A stretch of 64,000 nt of DNA, taken from Chitinophaga sp. Ak27 (lineage in GTDB: Bacteria; Bacteroidota; Bacteroidia; Chitinophagales; Chitinophagaceae). Location: the NCBI RefSeq assembly GCF_012726295.1, contig NZ_JABAOB010000003.1, positions 248,001 to 312,000 on the forward strand. The letters run 5' to 3'. A model generated the notes under the pieces. It searched no databases, was not told the DNA's origin, and saw only the letters and a list, made by a program, of their open reading frames with translations. Every line of letters begins with the position of its first letter. The stretch's first letter is position 1. The translations under genes were made by a program, and so were the position numbers. Below, piece by piece: positions 44,331-52,653 of the stretch.

Positions 44331-45869
44331 TTAGTTGCCCCATCCTTCCCGGTCAAGACTCCTGAACTGTATCGCCTCTGCCATGTGCGCCGGCGTTACA
44401 CTGTTGCTGCCTTCCAGGTCAGCAATCGTTCTGCTCACTTTCAGTATCCGGTCGTAAGCCCGCGCCGACAACTTCAGCCGCTGCATAGCCTGCCCAAGCT
44501 GCTCCCGGCATTGCTCGCTGATCACACATACTTCCGACAGCAGCGAACTATGCATCTGGGCATTGCAATACACGCCTTCATAAGCGGCAAATCGCTCCGC
44601 CTGGATAGCCCTTGCGGCAATCACACGGTCACGTATATACGTACTTTTTTCTGCCCGGTGTGTGGAACTCAGATCCGCAAATTTTACCGGCGTTACTTCT
44701 ACGTGCAAATCGATACGATCCAGCAAAGGTCCCGATACCTTATTCAGGTAGTCCTGTACTTGCCCAGATCCGCAACTGCACTCTTTTTCAGGATGGTTGA
44801 AATAGCCGCAGGGGCAGGGGTTCATAGAAGCAATCAACATAAAACTGGCAGGAAAATCAATAGCAGTGCGTGCCCGGGAAATGGTCACCCTTCTTTCTTC
44901 CACGGGCTGCCGCATCACTTCCAGCACTTTGCGTTTAAACTCCGGTAATTCATCCAGGAACAATACGCCATTATGCGCCAGCGAAATTTCTCCAGGCTGG
45001 GGAATGCTGCCTCCACCTACTAGTGCGGCATCGCTGATGGTATGATGGGGCGACCGGAAGGGGCGATGTATAATGAGCCCGGTATGCGCCGGCAGCTTCC
45101 CCGCTACGGAATGGATTTTGGTGGTTTCAAGTGCTTCCTGTAAAGTCAGCGGTGGAAGGATGGTTGGCAATCGTTTGGCCAGCATGGTTTTGCCTGCGCC
45201 CGGAGGACCTATCAATATAGCATTATGCCCGCCGGCAGCGGCTATTTCCAATGCCCGCTTAATGGATTGCTGTCCTTTTACATCGCTGAAATCAACCTCA
45301 AAAACATCCTGGCTACGGTAAAAATCATCTTGTTCAGGTAATACGGGCACCAGGCTTCCCGGTGTGGTGAGTAGTTGTATGGCCTCTGTAATATGCGAAA
45401 TGCCATATATCTGTAGCCCGCGTACCATGGCGGCTTCCCGGGCGTTCTGCCGGGGAAGTATGCAGCCCTGAAAACCATCCTGCTGCGCCTGTATCGCCAT
45501 CGGCAACGCGCCTTTGATAGGCTGGATGGTACCGTCGAGCGATAATTCGCCCATTATCAGGAACTTATCCAGCTGTTCGGCGGGTAGCTGCCCCGAGGCG
45601 GCCATAATGCCAGCGGCAATAGGCAAATCATAGGCAGCGCCAGCCTTGCGGATATCTGCCGGCGCCATATTTACTACTGTGCGGGTACGGGGCATGCGTA
45701 GCCCCATACATTGAATGGTCGACTCAATACGCCGCTCACTCTCTTTAACGGCATTATCCGGTAGCCCAACGATAAATAATTTATTTCCCTGTGAGGATAC
45801 ATTTACCTCTATGGTAATGGTGATGGCATTCACTCCCTGAATGGCGCTGCCAAAGGTTTTAACAATCAT
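44331..45869 (-). CDS. YifB/ComM-family Mg-chelatase-like AAA+ ATPase
   Basis: A 512-residue protein of the YifB (ComM) family. It has an N-terminal Lon-like domain (VNAITITIEVNVSSQGNKLF), a central AAA+ domain with Walker A GPPGAGKTM and Walker B LFLDELPEF, a Cys-rich insert (NPCPCGYFNHPEKECSCG) and a C-terminal Mg-chelatase part. ComM acts as a branch-migration helicase in DNA uptake and recombination in other bacteria. The gene converges with the EF-G paralogue, with 3 nt between stops. Confidence 0.92.
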   Translation of the reverse strand: MIVKTFGSAIQGVNAITITIEVNVSSQGNKLFIVGLPDNAVKESERRIESTIQCMGLRMPRTRTVVNMAPADIRKAGAAYDLPIAAGIMAASGQLPAEQLDKFLIMGELSLDGTIQPIKGALPMAIQAQQDGFQGCILPRQNAREAAMVRGLQIYGISHITEAIQLLTTPGSLVPVLPEQDDFYRSQDVFEVDFSDVKGQQSIKRALEIAAAGGHNAILIGPPGAGKTMLAKRLPTILPPLTLQEALETTKIHSVAGKLPAHTGLIIHRPFRSPHHTISDAALVGGGSIPQPGEISLAHNGVLFLDELPEFKRKVLEVMRQPVEERRVTISRARTAIDFPASFMLIASMNPCPCGYFNHPEKECSCGSGQVQDYLNKVSGPLLDRIDLHVEVTPVKFADLSSTHRAEKSTYIRDRVIAARAIQAERFAAYEGVYCNAQMHSSLLSEVCVISEQCREQLGQAMQRLKLSARAYDRILKVSRTIADLEGSNSVTPAHMAEAIQFRSLDREGWGN

Positions 45870-45924
45870 ATGGATATTGGGTTAACAATGATCGCGAATA
45901 TACAACTTTGGCAGCAACGGAAGC

Positions 45925-47253
45925 TTAACGGATTTGCGTCAACAGCTCCAGTACTTTCTCTCTCTTCAAAATCAGGTAACCGATCTTCTCTTTGGCAATA
46001 CCGTCTTTCAGCTGGTAAGTAAAATGCAGGTCGTCATCAATAACGGTAGATTCAAAATACTTAAACTGGATACGCTGCTCTGATTGCAGATCTTCAGCTA
46101 TTTCGTACAAATGGGTGGATAAAATAAAAAGACAGTTCGTGCTCTGCAATAATCCCCGGATAACGGCCAGGGAACAGTTCCGGGCATCTTCTACGTTGGT
46201 GCCTTTAAACATCTCATCAATTAATACCAGCCAGTTCTTGCCATTGCTGATCTGTAGGATGGTATTTTTGATGCGCTGTACTTCGCTGTAGAAATAGCTC
46301 TCGCCTTTGAAAATATTATCTTGTACCTGTATGTTGCTGAAGATGCCATGGAAAAAGCTGAGCTCCATCTGCTGCGCCGGAACACCCATCCCGATATGCG
46401 CCAGAAAAACGGCTACTCCTACAGCCTTGATAAACGTGGTTTTGCCAGCCATATTAGCGCCCGTCAGGAACATAAAATGCGAGGCTTCATCCAGCTGCAC
46501 ATCATAGGCTACCGGCTCAGGTAAAATAATATGATAGAGTTGTTGGGCTTTGATTACCGGGCGGCTGCTGGCAGAAAAACGGGGGAACTCCAGTTTATAA
46601 TGCCGGATAGCCTTGGCCATGGCGTAAAAGGCATCGAGTTGCTGGTAGAGGGTTACCAGCTCCAGGATCACTTTCTTATGCCGTTTCCGGATGTAATTAT
46701 CATAACGGAGTATGCCTATAAAATTCAGGGTGCCTTCTTCATCCGCTTTCAGAATGTCGTAAAAATCTTTTTTGCTCAACAGGTGCTGCGCCCGGTCCAG
46801 CAAGGTTTTTAAAATTTTAGGGGTATCATCGGCATTAAACACGTTGATGAAAGAACGGAAGCCTTTCAGCAGGTTTACCAGTTGGGTAAAAGAAAATTTG
46901 ATAAAGCCAAAGTCAGGTGCATACAGTGTTTTATTGATCACCGCCTGTATATACAATGGCAATCCTTCGGTATTGGAAATAGGTTCAATCTGGGCTTCCA
47001 TGTAGTTTTCCACCACTACTACGGTACCATTGGAGATGATGGAAGGCCAGCTATTTTCCTTCTCCAGGATGTATTGCAGTGCTTTTTGCCTGTTTTCAAT
47101 CGACGGGATGTCTTGCAGTGGGTTGCTGAACAGCTGCTGCATGTACTCGCGGCCACCGGAAGTAGTGGTAAAATCTAGCCGGTGGAACAGGGAAAATTCT
47201 TCGTCGCGATTAAAAATAGACAGGTCGTAATAGGATGTTTTGTCCAGTTGCAT
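45925..47253 (-). CDS. MutS-like ATPase (short form)
   Basis: A 442-residue protein with the MutS core and ATPase domain but without the DNA-mismatch-reading N-terminal domain. Start at the ATG at 47253 (MQLDKTSYYDLSIF); the longer frame to 47343 has no family match. ATPase motifs are TGANMAGKTTF (Walker A), LVLIDEMFKGTN (Walker B) and the ST-H motif LSTHLYE. It belongs to a family of short MutS-related proteins common in Bacteroidota, role not known; it is not mutS or mutS2. Confidence 0.85.
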   Translation of the reverse strand: MQLDKTSYYDLSIFNRDEEFSLFHRLDFTTTSGGREYMQQLFSNPLQDIPSIENRQKALQYILEKENSWPSIISNGTVVVVENYMEAQIEPISNTEGLPLYIQAVINKTLYAPDFGFIKFSFTQLVNLLKGFRSFINVFNADDTPKILKTLLDRAQHLLSKKDFYDILKADEEGTLNFIGILRYDNYIRKRHKKVILELVTLYQQLDAFYAMAKAIRHYKLEFPRFSASSRPVIKAQQLYHIILPEPVAYDVQLDEASHFMFLTGANMAGKTTFIKAVGVAVFLAHIGMGVPAQQMELSFFHGIFSNIQVQDNIFKGESYFYSEVQRIKNTILQISNGKNWLVLIDEMFKGTNVEDARNCSLAVIRGLLQSTNCLFILSTHLYEIAEDLQSEQRIQFKYFESTVIDDDLHFTYQLKDGIAKEKIGYLILKREKVLELLTQIR

Positions 47254-47330
47254 GCAGCATCGTTTTAGTGAATATACGGTGGAAGATGCAAGGATAGAAA
47301 AATTCCATAAGAAAGAAAAGCGTATTTTCT

Positions 47331-47396
47331 CGCCAAGGCGCAAAGCAGCTAAGGATCTTCTTCTTCTTAAATGCTTTGCTTCTTTGCGCCTTGGCG
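47331..47396. repeat. Inverted-repeat element
   Basis: Perfect 15-bp arms CGCCAAGGCGCAAAG (47331-47345) and its complement (47382-47396) around a 36-nt spacer. The sequence resembles a dispersed repeat (GCCAAGGCGCAAAG) met between genes in many bacterial genomes. It lies between the mutS-like and pyrC genes. Confidence 0.6.
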
Positions 47397-47404
47397 GGAA
47401 AAAA

Positions 47405-48748
47405 TTAGCGACTGAACGTTAACCGTTGCCCCAGTATATTTTCGTTGAAAACGCCGTTTACATAGGCCAGGTGACCGTTTATAAAGGTATGGGTGATGGC
47501 AGCCGGGAAGGTATGTCCTTCAAACGGGCTCCAGGCGCATTTGTAGAAGATATTTTCTTTATTCACGCTGGTTTGGCCCTGTAGGTCTACGATAACGCAG
47601 TCAGCAAAATAACCTTCTCTCAAAAATCCTCTTTCTTTTACCTGGAAGCAAATAGCAGGTGCATGACTCATTTTCTCCACCACTTTTTCTATGCTGATAT
47701 CTCCCTGGCGGGCATGTTCGAGCATGAGCAGCAGGCTGTGTTGTACCAATGGCACGCCGGATGGAGCCTGTAGGTAAGGTTGTTGTTTTTCTTCCCAGGT
47801 ATGCGGAGCATGGTCGGTGGCAATAATATCCAGCCGGTCGTCTAGGAGTGCCTGCCAGAGCGCGGTTTTATTTTCCGGCGCTTTGATGGCGGGATTACAT
47901 TTAATCAGGTTACCGTATTGCGCATAATCATCTGCGGTGAAATGGAGGTGATGTACGCATACTTCTGCAGTAATCCTCTTTTCGGCCAGGGGCAGCATGT
48001 TACCGAATAATTGCAGTTCCCGGGCGGTGGAGATATGCAGGATATGCAGGCGGGCATCATGTTTCTGTGCAAACTGGATGGCTACCAGGGAAGACTCGAA
48101 GCAGGCCTCTACATTGCGGATCAGCGGGTGGTCGGCAGCTGTGAGCTGGTCGCCCTTTTCCCGCTGGAAAGCTTCCATATTGGCACGGATGATTTTTTCA
48201 TCTTCGCAGTGGGTGGCAATCAACAGTTCGCTGTTGGAAAAAACGGTTTCCAGTGTGAGGTAGTTATCCACCAGCATATTGCCGGTAGAGGATCCCATGA
48301 ATATTTTGACCCCGCAAACGCTGTCTTTTTTGGCGTTTGTTTTCAGGATTTCTTCTACGTTATCATTGGCCGCTCCCATAAAAAAGGAATAGTTAGCCAG
48401 TGAATGTTGCCGGGCGATGGTGTATTTATCTTCCAGTAGTTCCTGTGTAAGGGCCGCTGGCTTGGTATTAGGCATCTCCATGAAGCTGGTGGTGCCACCG
48501 GCTACGGCGGCGCGGGCTTCGGTATAGATGGTGGCTTTTTGTGTTAGGCCGGGTTCACGGAAGTGTACCTGGTCGTCTATAACGCCTGGCAACAGGTGCT
48601 TGCCTTCTCCGTTAATTTCTGTGTATTGGCCACTGACGGTGATGTTGGGCGCAATTTTTTCAATGCGGCTGTTCTTGATCCATACATCCTGTACCGTGGT
48701 GCGTCCTTCGTTAACCACGGCGATATTCCTGATGAGGTAGTTTTGCAT
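47405..48748 (-). CDS. pyrC: Dihydroorotase, class I
   Basis: A 447-residue amidohydrolase that makes dihydroorotate from carbamoyl-aspartate in pyrimidine synthesis. The metal motif reads DDQVHFREPG where other class I enzymes have DxHxH, so the first His is Gln. The remaining ligands are visible: the Lys of VKIFMG (carbamylated in the family), HCEDE, HISTA and TDHAPHT. The first-His change seems common in Bacteroidota enzymes from memory. The -7 box TACCTTTG ends four nt before the ATG, close behind porT. Confidence 0.9.
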   Translation of the reverse strand: MQNYLIRNIAVVNEGRTTVQDVWIKNSRIEKIAPNITVSGQYTEINGEGKHLLPGVIDDQVHFREPGLTQKATIYTEARAAVAGGTTSFMEMPNTKPAALTQELLEDKYTIARQHSLANYSFFMGAANDNVEEILKTNAKKDSVCGVKIFMGSSTGNMLVDNYLTLETVFSNSELLIATHCEDEKIIRANMEAFQREKGDQLTAADHPLIRNVEACFESSLVAIQFAQKHDARLHILHISTARELQLFGNMLPLAEKRITAEVCVHHLHFTADDYAQYGNLIKCNPAIKAPENKTALWQALLDDRLDIIATDHAPHTWEEKQQPYLQAPSGVPLVQHSLLLMLEHARQGDISIEKVVEKMSHAPAICFQVKERGFLREGYFADCVIVDLQGQTSVNKENIFYKCAWSPFEGHTFPAAITHTFINGHLAYVNGVFNENILGQRLTFSR

Positions 48749-48752
48749 GCCG

Positions 48753-48760
48753 CAAAGGTA
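48753..48760 (-). promoter_or_regulatory. -7 box TACCTTTG, 4 nt before the pyrC start
   Basis: A perfect TAnnTTTG box on the minus strand in the 18-nt gap after porT. pyrC may thus have its own, leaderless, transcript or be read through from porT. Confidence 0.5.
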
Positions 48761-48766
48761 GAAAAA

Positions 48767-49471
48767 TTATCCTTCAAGATGTATGGAAAACACGATCATG
48801 CGGGATTGCAGCTTGTCTATTACATTGGAGTAGCGCAGGTTAGGATCTTTCACATGTACGTTGCCAAAGCCATTGCTGATTTTAAATTCGGGAGCAAAGA
48901 TGAAGCTTTCAAAGTAAAACTCAAACCCGGCGCCTACCTCATAACCATAGTCGCTTTTTTTCACTTTTACCAGGTCTTCCGCCCGGCGTAAACGGGCATT
49001 GGAGGCCAGGTCGTAGTCGTATTTAAGGCCGGCAATGGTATATACACGCATATTGCCGATACGGTCGGATTTAAACTTTATTTGTAAGGGAAAGCTCAGC
49101 AGGATGGATTCAATCTTCTTTTCAGTGTCTTGCGACTTGGGATAAGTTTCGCGGTAGTACAGGTTTTTGGAGGCAAAGATCAGCTGCGGGTTAAAGCGCA
49201 GGTCAAAATGCTCACTGAGCCTGGCGTTGGCCAACAATCCCAGGTTGAATCCCATTGTTTTCAGGGGTTCGGCTACCATGATAGAGTCGGTGGCTAAGAA
49301 AGCGGGAGAGTGCTCCAGCTTGTAAGCCGACTGGTTGGCAGCCAGCGTAATACCAAAGTAATAGGGTTTTGCATCGTGTTCCAACATATTCAGATTGGTT
49401 TGCTGCGCTTTTGCAGGCAGCATCCCGATCAATAAGATGAATATCAGCGCGTAGCGCAGTAGATAGAACAT
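48767..49471 (-). CDS. porT: PorT, T9SS/gliding assembly protein
   Basis: A 234-residue exported outer-membrane protein of the PorT/SprT family (signal peptide to about AKAQ, then a beta-barrel ending RMIVFSIHLEG). PorT is needed for type IX secretion in Porphyromonas and Flavobacterium. The gene follows ubiE directly, an order conserved across Bacteroidota. I use the inner ATG at 49471; the upstream one at 49495 adds eight residues. Either way it overlaps the end of ubiE. Confidence 0.85.
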   Translation of the reverse strand: MFYLLRYALIFILLIGMLPAKAQQTNLNMLEHDAKPYYFGITLAANQSAYKLEHSPAFLATDSIMVAEPLKTMGFNLGLLANARLSEHFDLRFNPQLIFASKNLYYRETYPKSQDTEKKIESILLSFPLQIKFKSDRIGNMRVYTIAGLKYDYDLASNARLRRAEDLVKVKKSDYGYEVGAGFEFYFESFIFAPEFKISNGFGNVHVKDPNLRYSNVIDKLQSRMIVFSIHLEG

Positions 49472-50190
49472 ATGCCGAATGTAAGCGTTTTGCATGTAAC
49501 GGCCTGAAAACGGGTATTGGTTAATATGGTTCGCATTGCTTCACCCTGCGGAAACGCTTTCACAGATTCTGGCAGATAACTGTAAGCCGCCTGGCTCTTA
49601 GCTATCCATTTCCCGATCAGCGGTGTAATATAGCGAAAATACGAATTATATAATTGTTTAATAGGAAAAACTGTAGGATTCGAAAATTCCAGGATCACCA
49701 ACCTACCCCCCGGCTTCAATACACGATACATTTCTGATAACCCCTTTTCCAGGTGCTCAAAATTACGTACGCCGAAAGCCACAGTTATCGCATCAAACGT
49801 TTGGTCGGGAAAACTTATTGTCTCGCTATCGCCGCTTTGCAAGGTAATTTTGCCGCTAAGACCCAGTTTGTCGATTTTTTCCCGCCCATGTGCCAGCATG
49901 CCCTCAGAAATATCTATCCCCACAATTTTTTCGGGGTGCAGGTGCTTTTCAGCCATAATGGCAAAGTCACCGGTACCGGTAGCCACGTCCAGCATCAATT
50001 TGGGCTGAATAGCCTTCAGATAGCGAAGCGCCTTCTTCCGCCAGATAATGTCGATTCCGAGCGACATAAAGTGGTTGAGAAAGTCATAGCGATAAGCAAT
50101 ATCATCAAACATAGTCGCTATCTGCTCCTTCTTGCTTAATTTTGACCCTTCAAAGGGAACGATCTTCTGAACATTTGCATTTTCTGACAT
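49444..50190 (-). CDS. ubiE/menG: Demethylmenaquinone methyltransferase
   Basis: A 248-residue SAM-dependent methyltransferase that makes menaquinone from demethylmenaquinone. Motif I is LDVATGTGDFAI; the later VAFGVRNFEHLEKGLSEMYR and VLILEFSNP-like segment are UbiE signatures. Start at the ATG at 50190 (MSENANVQK) rather than 50250, because the -7 box TAACTTTG (50197-50204) lies between. Menaquinone is the expected quinone of this group. The 3' end overlaps porT. Confidence 0.93.
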   Translation of the reverse strand: MSENANVQKIVPFEGSKLSKKEQIATMFDDIAYRYDFLNHFMSLGIDIIWRKKALRYLKAIQPKLMLDVATGTGDFAIMAEKHLHPEKIVGIDISEGMLAHGREKIDKLGLSGKITLQSGDSETISFPDQTFDAITVAFGVRNFEHLEKGLSEMYRVLKPGGRLVILEFSNPTVFPIKQLYNSYFRYITPLIGKWIAKSQAAYSYLPESVKAFPQGEAMRTILTNTRFQAVTCKTLTFGICSIYCATR

Positions 50191-50196
50191 AGTGCG

Positions 50197-50204
50197 CAAA
50201 GTTA
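50197..50204 (-). promoter_or_regulatory. -7 box TAACTTTG, 6 nt before the ubiE start
   Basis: A perfect TAnnTTTG box on the minus strand in the divergent ubiE/engB gap. It drives ubiE-porT. Confidence 0.55.
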
Positions 50205-50279
50205 AAGAAATGTGGTCATGTGACAGTATACAAATACAGAGATCCGGCAATTTTTAATGCAACAAAGCAATTTATCAAT

Positions 50280-50891
50280 ATGGTTATTAAGTCAGCAGAA
50301 TATCTTATCAGCAGCCCCGATTGGGAAAAATGCCCCACTCCAACCTGGCCCGAATACGCATTCATCGGCCGGTCTAATGTTGGTAAATCTTCTTTGATTA
50401 ATGTATTGGCCAACAATGAAAAATTAGCCAAAACGTCCGGTACACCCGGTAAAACACAGATGATCAACCACTTTATCATCAATAAATCATGGTACCTGGT
50501 GGACCTCCCTGGCTATGGCTTCGCTAAAAGAAGTATGTCGCAACGCCGCCAATGGCAGCAAATGATCGAAAACTACCTGCGCAAACGCCCCAACCTGGTC
50601 AGCGTTTTCGTACTGATAGACAGTCGCCATGCCCCCCAGAAAATCGATATCGACTTCATCAACCAGCTGGGCGAATGGAACATCCCCTTCAGCCTCGTGT
50701 TTACCAAAGCCGATAAAAGCACCCAGGCGGAAGTAAGCCGCAACGTGAAAGCATTCCTCCAGAAAATGAGGGAAACCTGGCAATTCCTCCCTCAAAACTT
50801 TGTCACCTCCACGGTGAAGAAAACAGGACGAGATGCGATCCTTACCTATATCGATGAACTAAATGCCCAGTTCCGGGCCATTGCAGGCTAA
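50280..50891 (+). CDS. engB: Ribosome-biogenesis GTPase EngB/YihA
   Basis: A 203-residue GTPase that helps assemble the large ribosomal subunit. Start at the ATG at 50280 (MVIKSAEYLIS), the usual family beginning; the 20-residue extension to 50220 overlaps the ubiE promoter side. Motifs: G1 GRSNVGKSS, G3 DLPGYGFA, G4 TKADK and the family tail TGRDAILTYI. It is divergent from ubiE and ends 34 nt before the ECF promoter. Confidence 0.94.
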   Translation: MVIKSAEYLISSPDWEKCPTPTWPEYAFIGRSNVGKSSLINVLANNEKLAKTSGTPGKTQMINHFIINKSWYLVDLPGYGFAKRSMSQRRQWQQMIENYLRKRPNLVSVFVLIDSRHAPQKIDIDFINQLGEWNIPFSLVFTKADKSTQAEVSRNVKAFLQKMRETWQFLPQNFVTSTVKKTGRDAILTYIDELNAQFRAIAG

Positions 50892-50924
50892 CAATACATT
50901 TTCCCCCTCTCTCCAATATTTATT

Positions 50925-50932
50925 TATATTTG
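50925..50932 (+). promoter_or_regulatory. -7 box TATATTTG of the ECF operon
   Basis: A perfect TAnnTTTG box 49 nt before the sigma-factor start. A clear TTTG -33 element is not seen. Confidence 0.45.
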
Positions 50933-50981
50933 ATCTTGTCTTGCTAATATTGACACTTTATTTATCCAAATACTTGTTGGC

Positions 50982-51575
50982 ATGTCTGATACTACAGATG
51001 AAATACTGTGTAAAGGAATACTGGAGAGAGATCAGGAAGCCTTCCAGGCGTTGTATGAAAAATACCGGGACACCATTTATGGTTATACCCTCAAACTGTG
51101 CGGACTGCCGGAAGTGGCGTCAGATGCCGTACAAGAGGTATTTATGAAGATTTGGATAAAACATGAGCACCTGGATCCCCGCTTATCGCTGAAAGCCTAC
51201 CTTTTTACTACCGCCCGCAATTATATATTCGACTACCTGCGCAAAGCGGTACATGACCAGCATTTCCGGGAACACTTTTTACAACTGTATACGGAAGATA
51301 CCGGGGGCGCTATGGACGATCTCCTGTATACCCGCCAGCTCGAAGCCATCAAAATGAAAGCCATCTCCTGCCTGCCCACCCAACGCCAGCTGATTTTTAG
51401 GATGAGCAAAATGCAGGGACTCACCAACCAGGAAATTGCCGACCAGCTGGGCATTTCCATCAACACCGTCAGAGACCAGCTGGTAAAAGCTTCCCGCTTC
51501 GTACGACATTACCTGTACCAGCACGCCGATATCTCTATATTACTGGCCATTTTTTGTCATATCTACACATACTAA
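50982..51575 (+). CDS. ECF sigma factor
   Basis: A 197-residue RNA polymerase sigma-70 factor of the extracytoplasmic-function type. Region 2 runs at about 20-90 (FQALYEKYRDTIYGYTLKLC to FTTARNYIFDYLRK) and region 4 at about 130-180 (LPTQRQLIFRMSKMQGLTNQ then EIADQLGISINTVRDQL). It is followed by FecR, SusC with an STN domain and SusD. The set forms a trans-envelope switch in which substrate binding at SusC releases the sigma factor. The promoter it reads is not visible. Confidence 0.93.
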   Translation: MSDTTDEILCKGILERDQEAFQALYEKYRDTIYGYTLKLCGLPEVASDAVQEVFMKIWIKHEHLDPRLSLKAYLFTTARNYIFDYLRKAVHDQHFREHFLQLYTEDTGGAMDDLLYTRQLEAIKMKAISCLPTQRQLIFRMSKMQGLTNQEIADQLGISINTVRDQLVKASRFVRHYLYQHADISILLAIFCHIYTY

Positions 51576-51645
51576 AAAAATTTTTTTTTACCGGATCGTC
51601 TTTGGGAATTTCCCAATCGTATTAATAGTATGTCAACAAGGAACA

Positions 51646-52632
51646 ATGGACGAGCATAAGGACAGTATTAAATTCCTGTTTAAAAAAATGATAGAAGGGA
51701 AAAGTACGCCAGCAGAGCGTTTGCAATTGCTGACGTGGCTGGAAAACAACCCTTCAGCGGAAGAGTTCCCTGCTGTGGAAGACTTGCCGGACGCAGGAAA
51801 TAAACTGCTGATGCCAACCAGCGAGGCAGACAGGGTATGGTACAACATCCTGCAGCAAGCGGCTCAAACACCCGTTGTTCCACTGTGGAAGAGAAACGGG
51901 TTCAGGATAGCCGCTGCCATGGTACCGGTTATTGGCATCGCGTCCCTGGTACTTTTTTTTTATAACAAGAGAGACCAACAGCAATATTTTGTCAACAATA
52001 CACACCACGTAAAAACGATTCAACTGAAAGACGGGTCTACCATACAGCTCAAACAACATAGCCGGGTAAGAATAGCTTTTACACACGGCCATACCGGAGA
52101 ACGAGAGGTATGGCTGCAGGGAGAAGCCTTTTTCAATGTACAGCAGCAGGCTTCGCACCCCTTTACCGTACACGCTTCCAATGGAGTAGATATACAAGTA
52201 CTGGGCACCGCTTTCAATGTAAATACAGAAGGAACTCATACCGCTGTAGTATTGAATGCAGGAAGTGTAAGCGTAAAAGCCGCAAAGGCGCGCAAAACAG
52301 TAGCCCTGCAACTGAAACCCGGCGAAATGGCCAGCTTCGATGCCAACACCCTGGTGCTTTCGGCCGAGAAAGTAGACACGTTGTTCCACACCTCGTGGAA
52401 ATACAACCTGATGGCGTTTAAAAACGAATCACTGAAGGAAGTAATGCATCAATTAGGTGAACAATATGGATACAATGTAGCATTTGAAAACACCATCCAG
52501 GAAAAGCTGTTATTTACAGGTTATCTGCCCACAGATAACCTACGGCAGGCCATCCTCACCATTGAACAATCCTTTAATTTAAAAATCGATTTGCAACAAA
52601 AGAGTATTTACATCACGAACAAAAGCTTTTAA
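51646..52632 (+). CDS. FecR-family anti-sigma factor
   Basis: A 328-residue inner-membrane protein. The cytoplasmic N-terminal part (about 1-80) should hold the sigma factor; one helix (FRIAAAMVPVIGIASLVLFF, about 85-105) crosses the membrane; the periplasmic FecR domain follows (TIQLKDGSTIQLKQHSRVRI and FTVHASNGVDIQVLGTAFNV), ending in a region that meets the STN domain of SusC. It sits 70 nt after the sigma gene, with a poly-T stretch in between. Confidence 0.93.
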   Translation: MDEHKDSIKFLFKKMIEGKSTPAERLQLLTWLENNPSAEEFPAVEDLPDAGNKLLMPTSEADRVWYNILQQAAQTPVVPLWKRNGFRIAAAMVPVIGIASLVLFFYNKRDQQQYFVNNTHHVKTIQLKDGSTIQLKQHSRVRIAFTHGHTGEREVWLQGEAFFNVQQQASHPFTVHASNGVDIQVLGTAFNVNTEGTHTAVVLNAGSVSVKAAKARKTVALQLKPGEMASFDANTLVLSAEKVDTLFHTSWKYNLMAFKNESLKEVMHQLGEQYGYNVAFENTIQEKLLFTGYLPTDNLRQAILTIEQSFNLKIDLQQKSIYITNKSF

Positions 52633-52653
52633 AAAAGACAACCAAAATTAGTT

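Noticed and set aside
51754..52389. 211-codon frame antisense to fecR
   Set aside because: Mirror frame of a well-supported anti-sigma gene.
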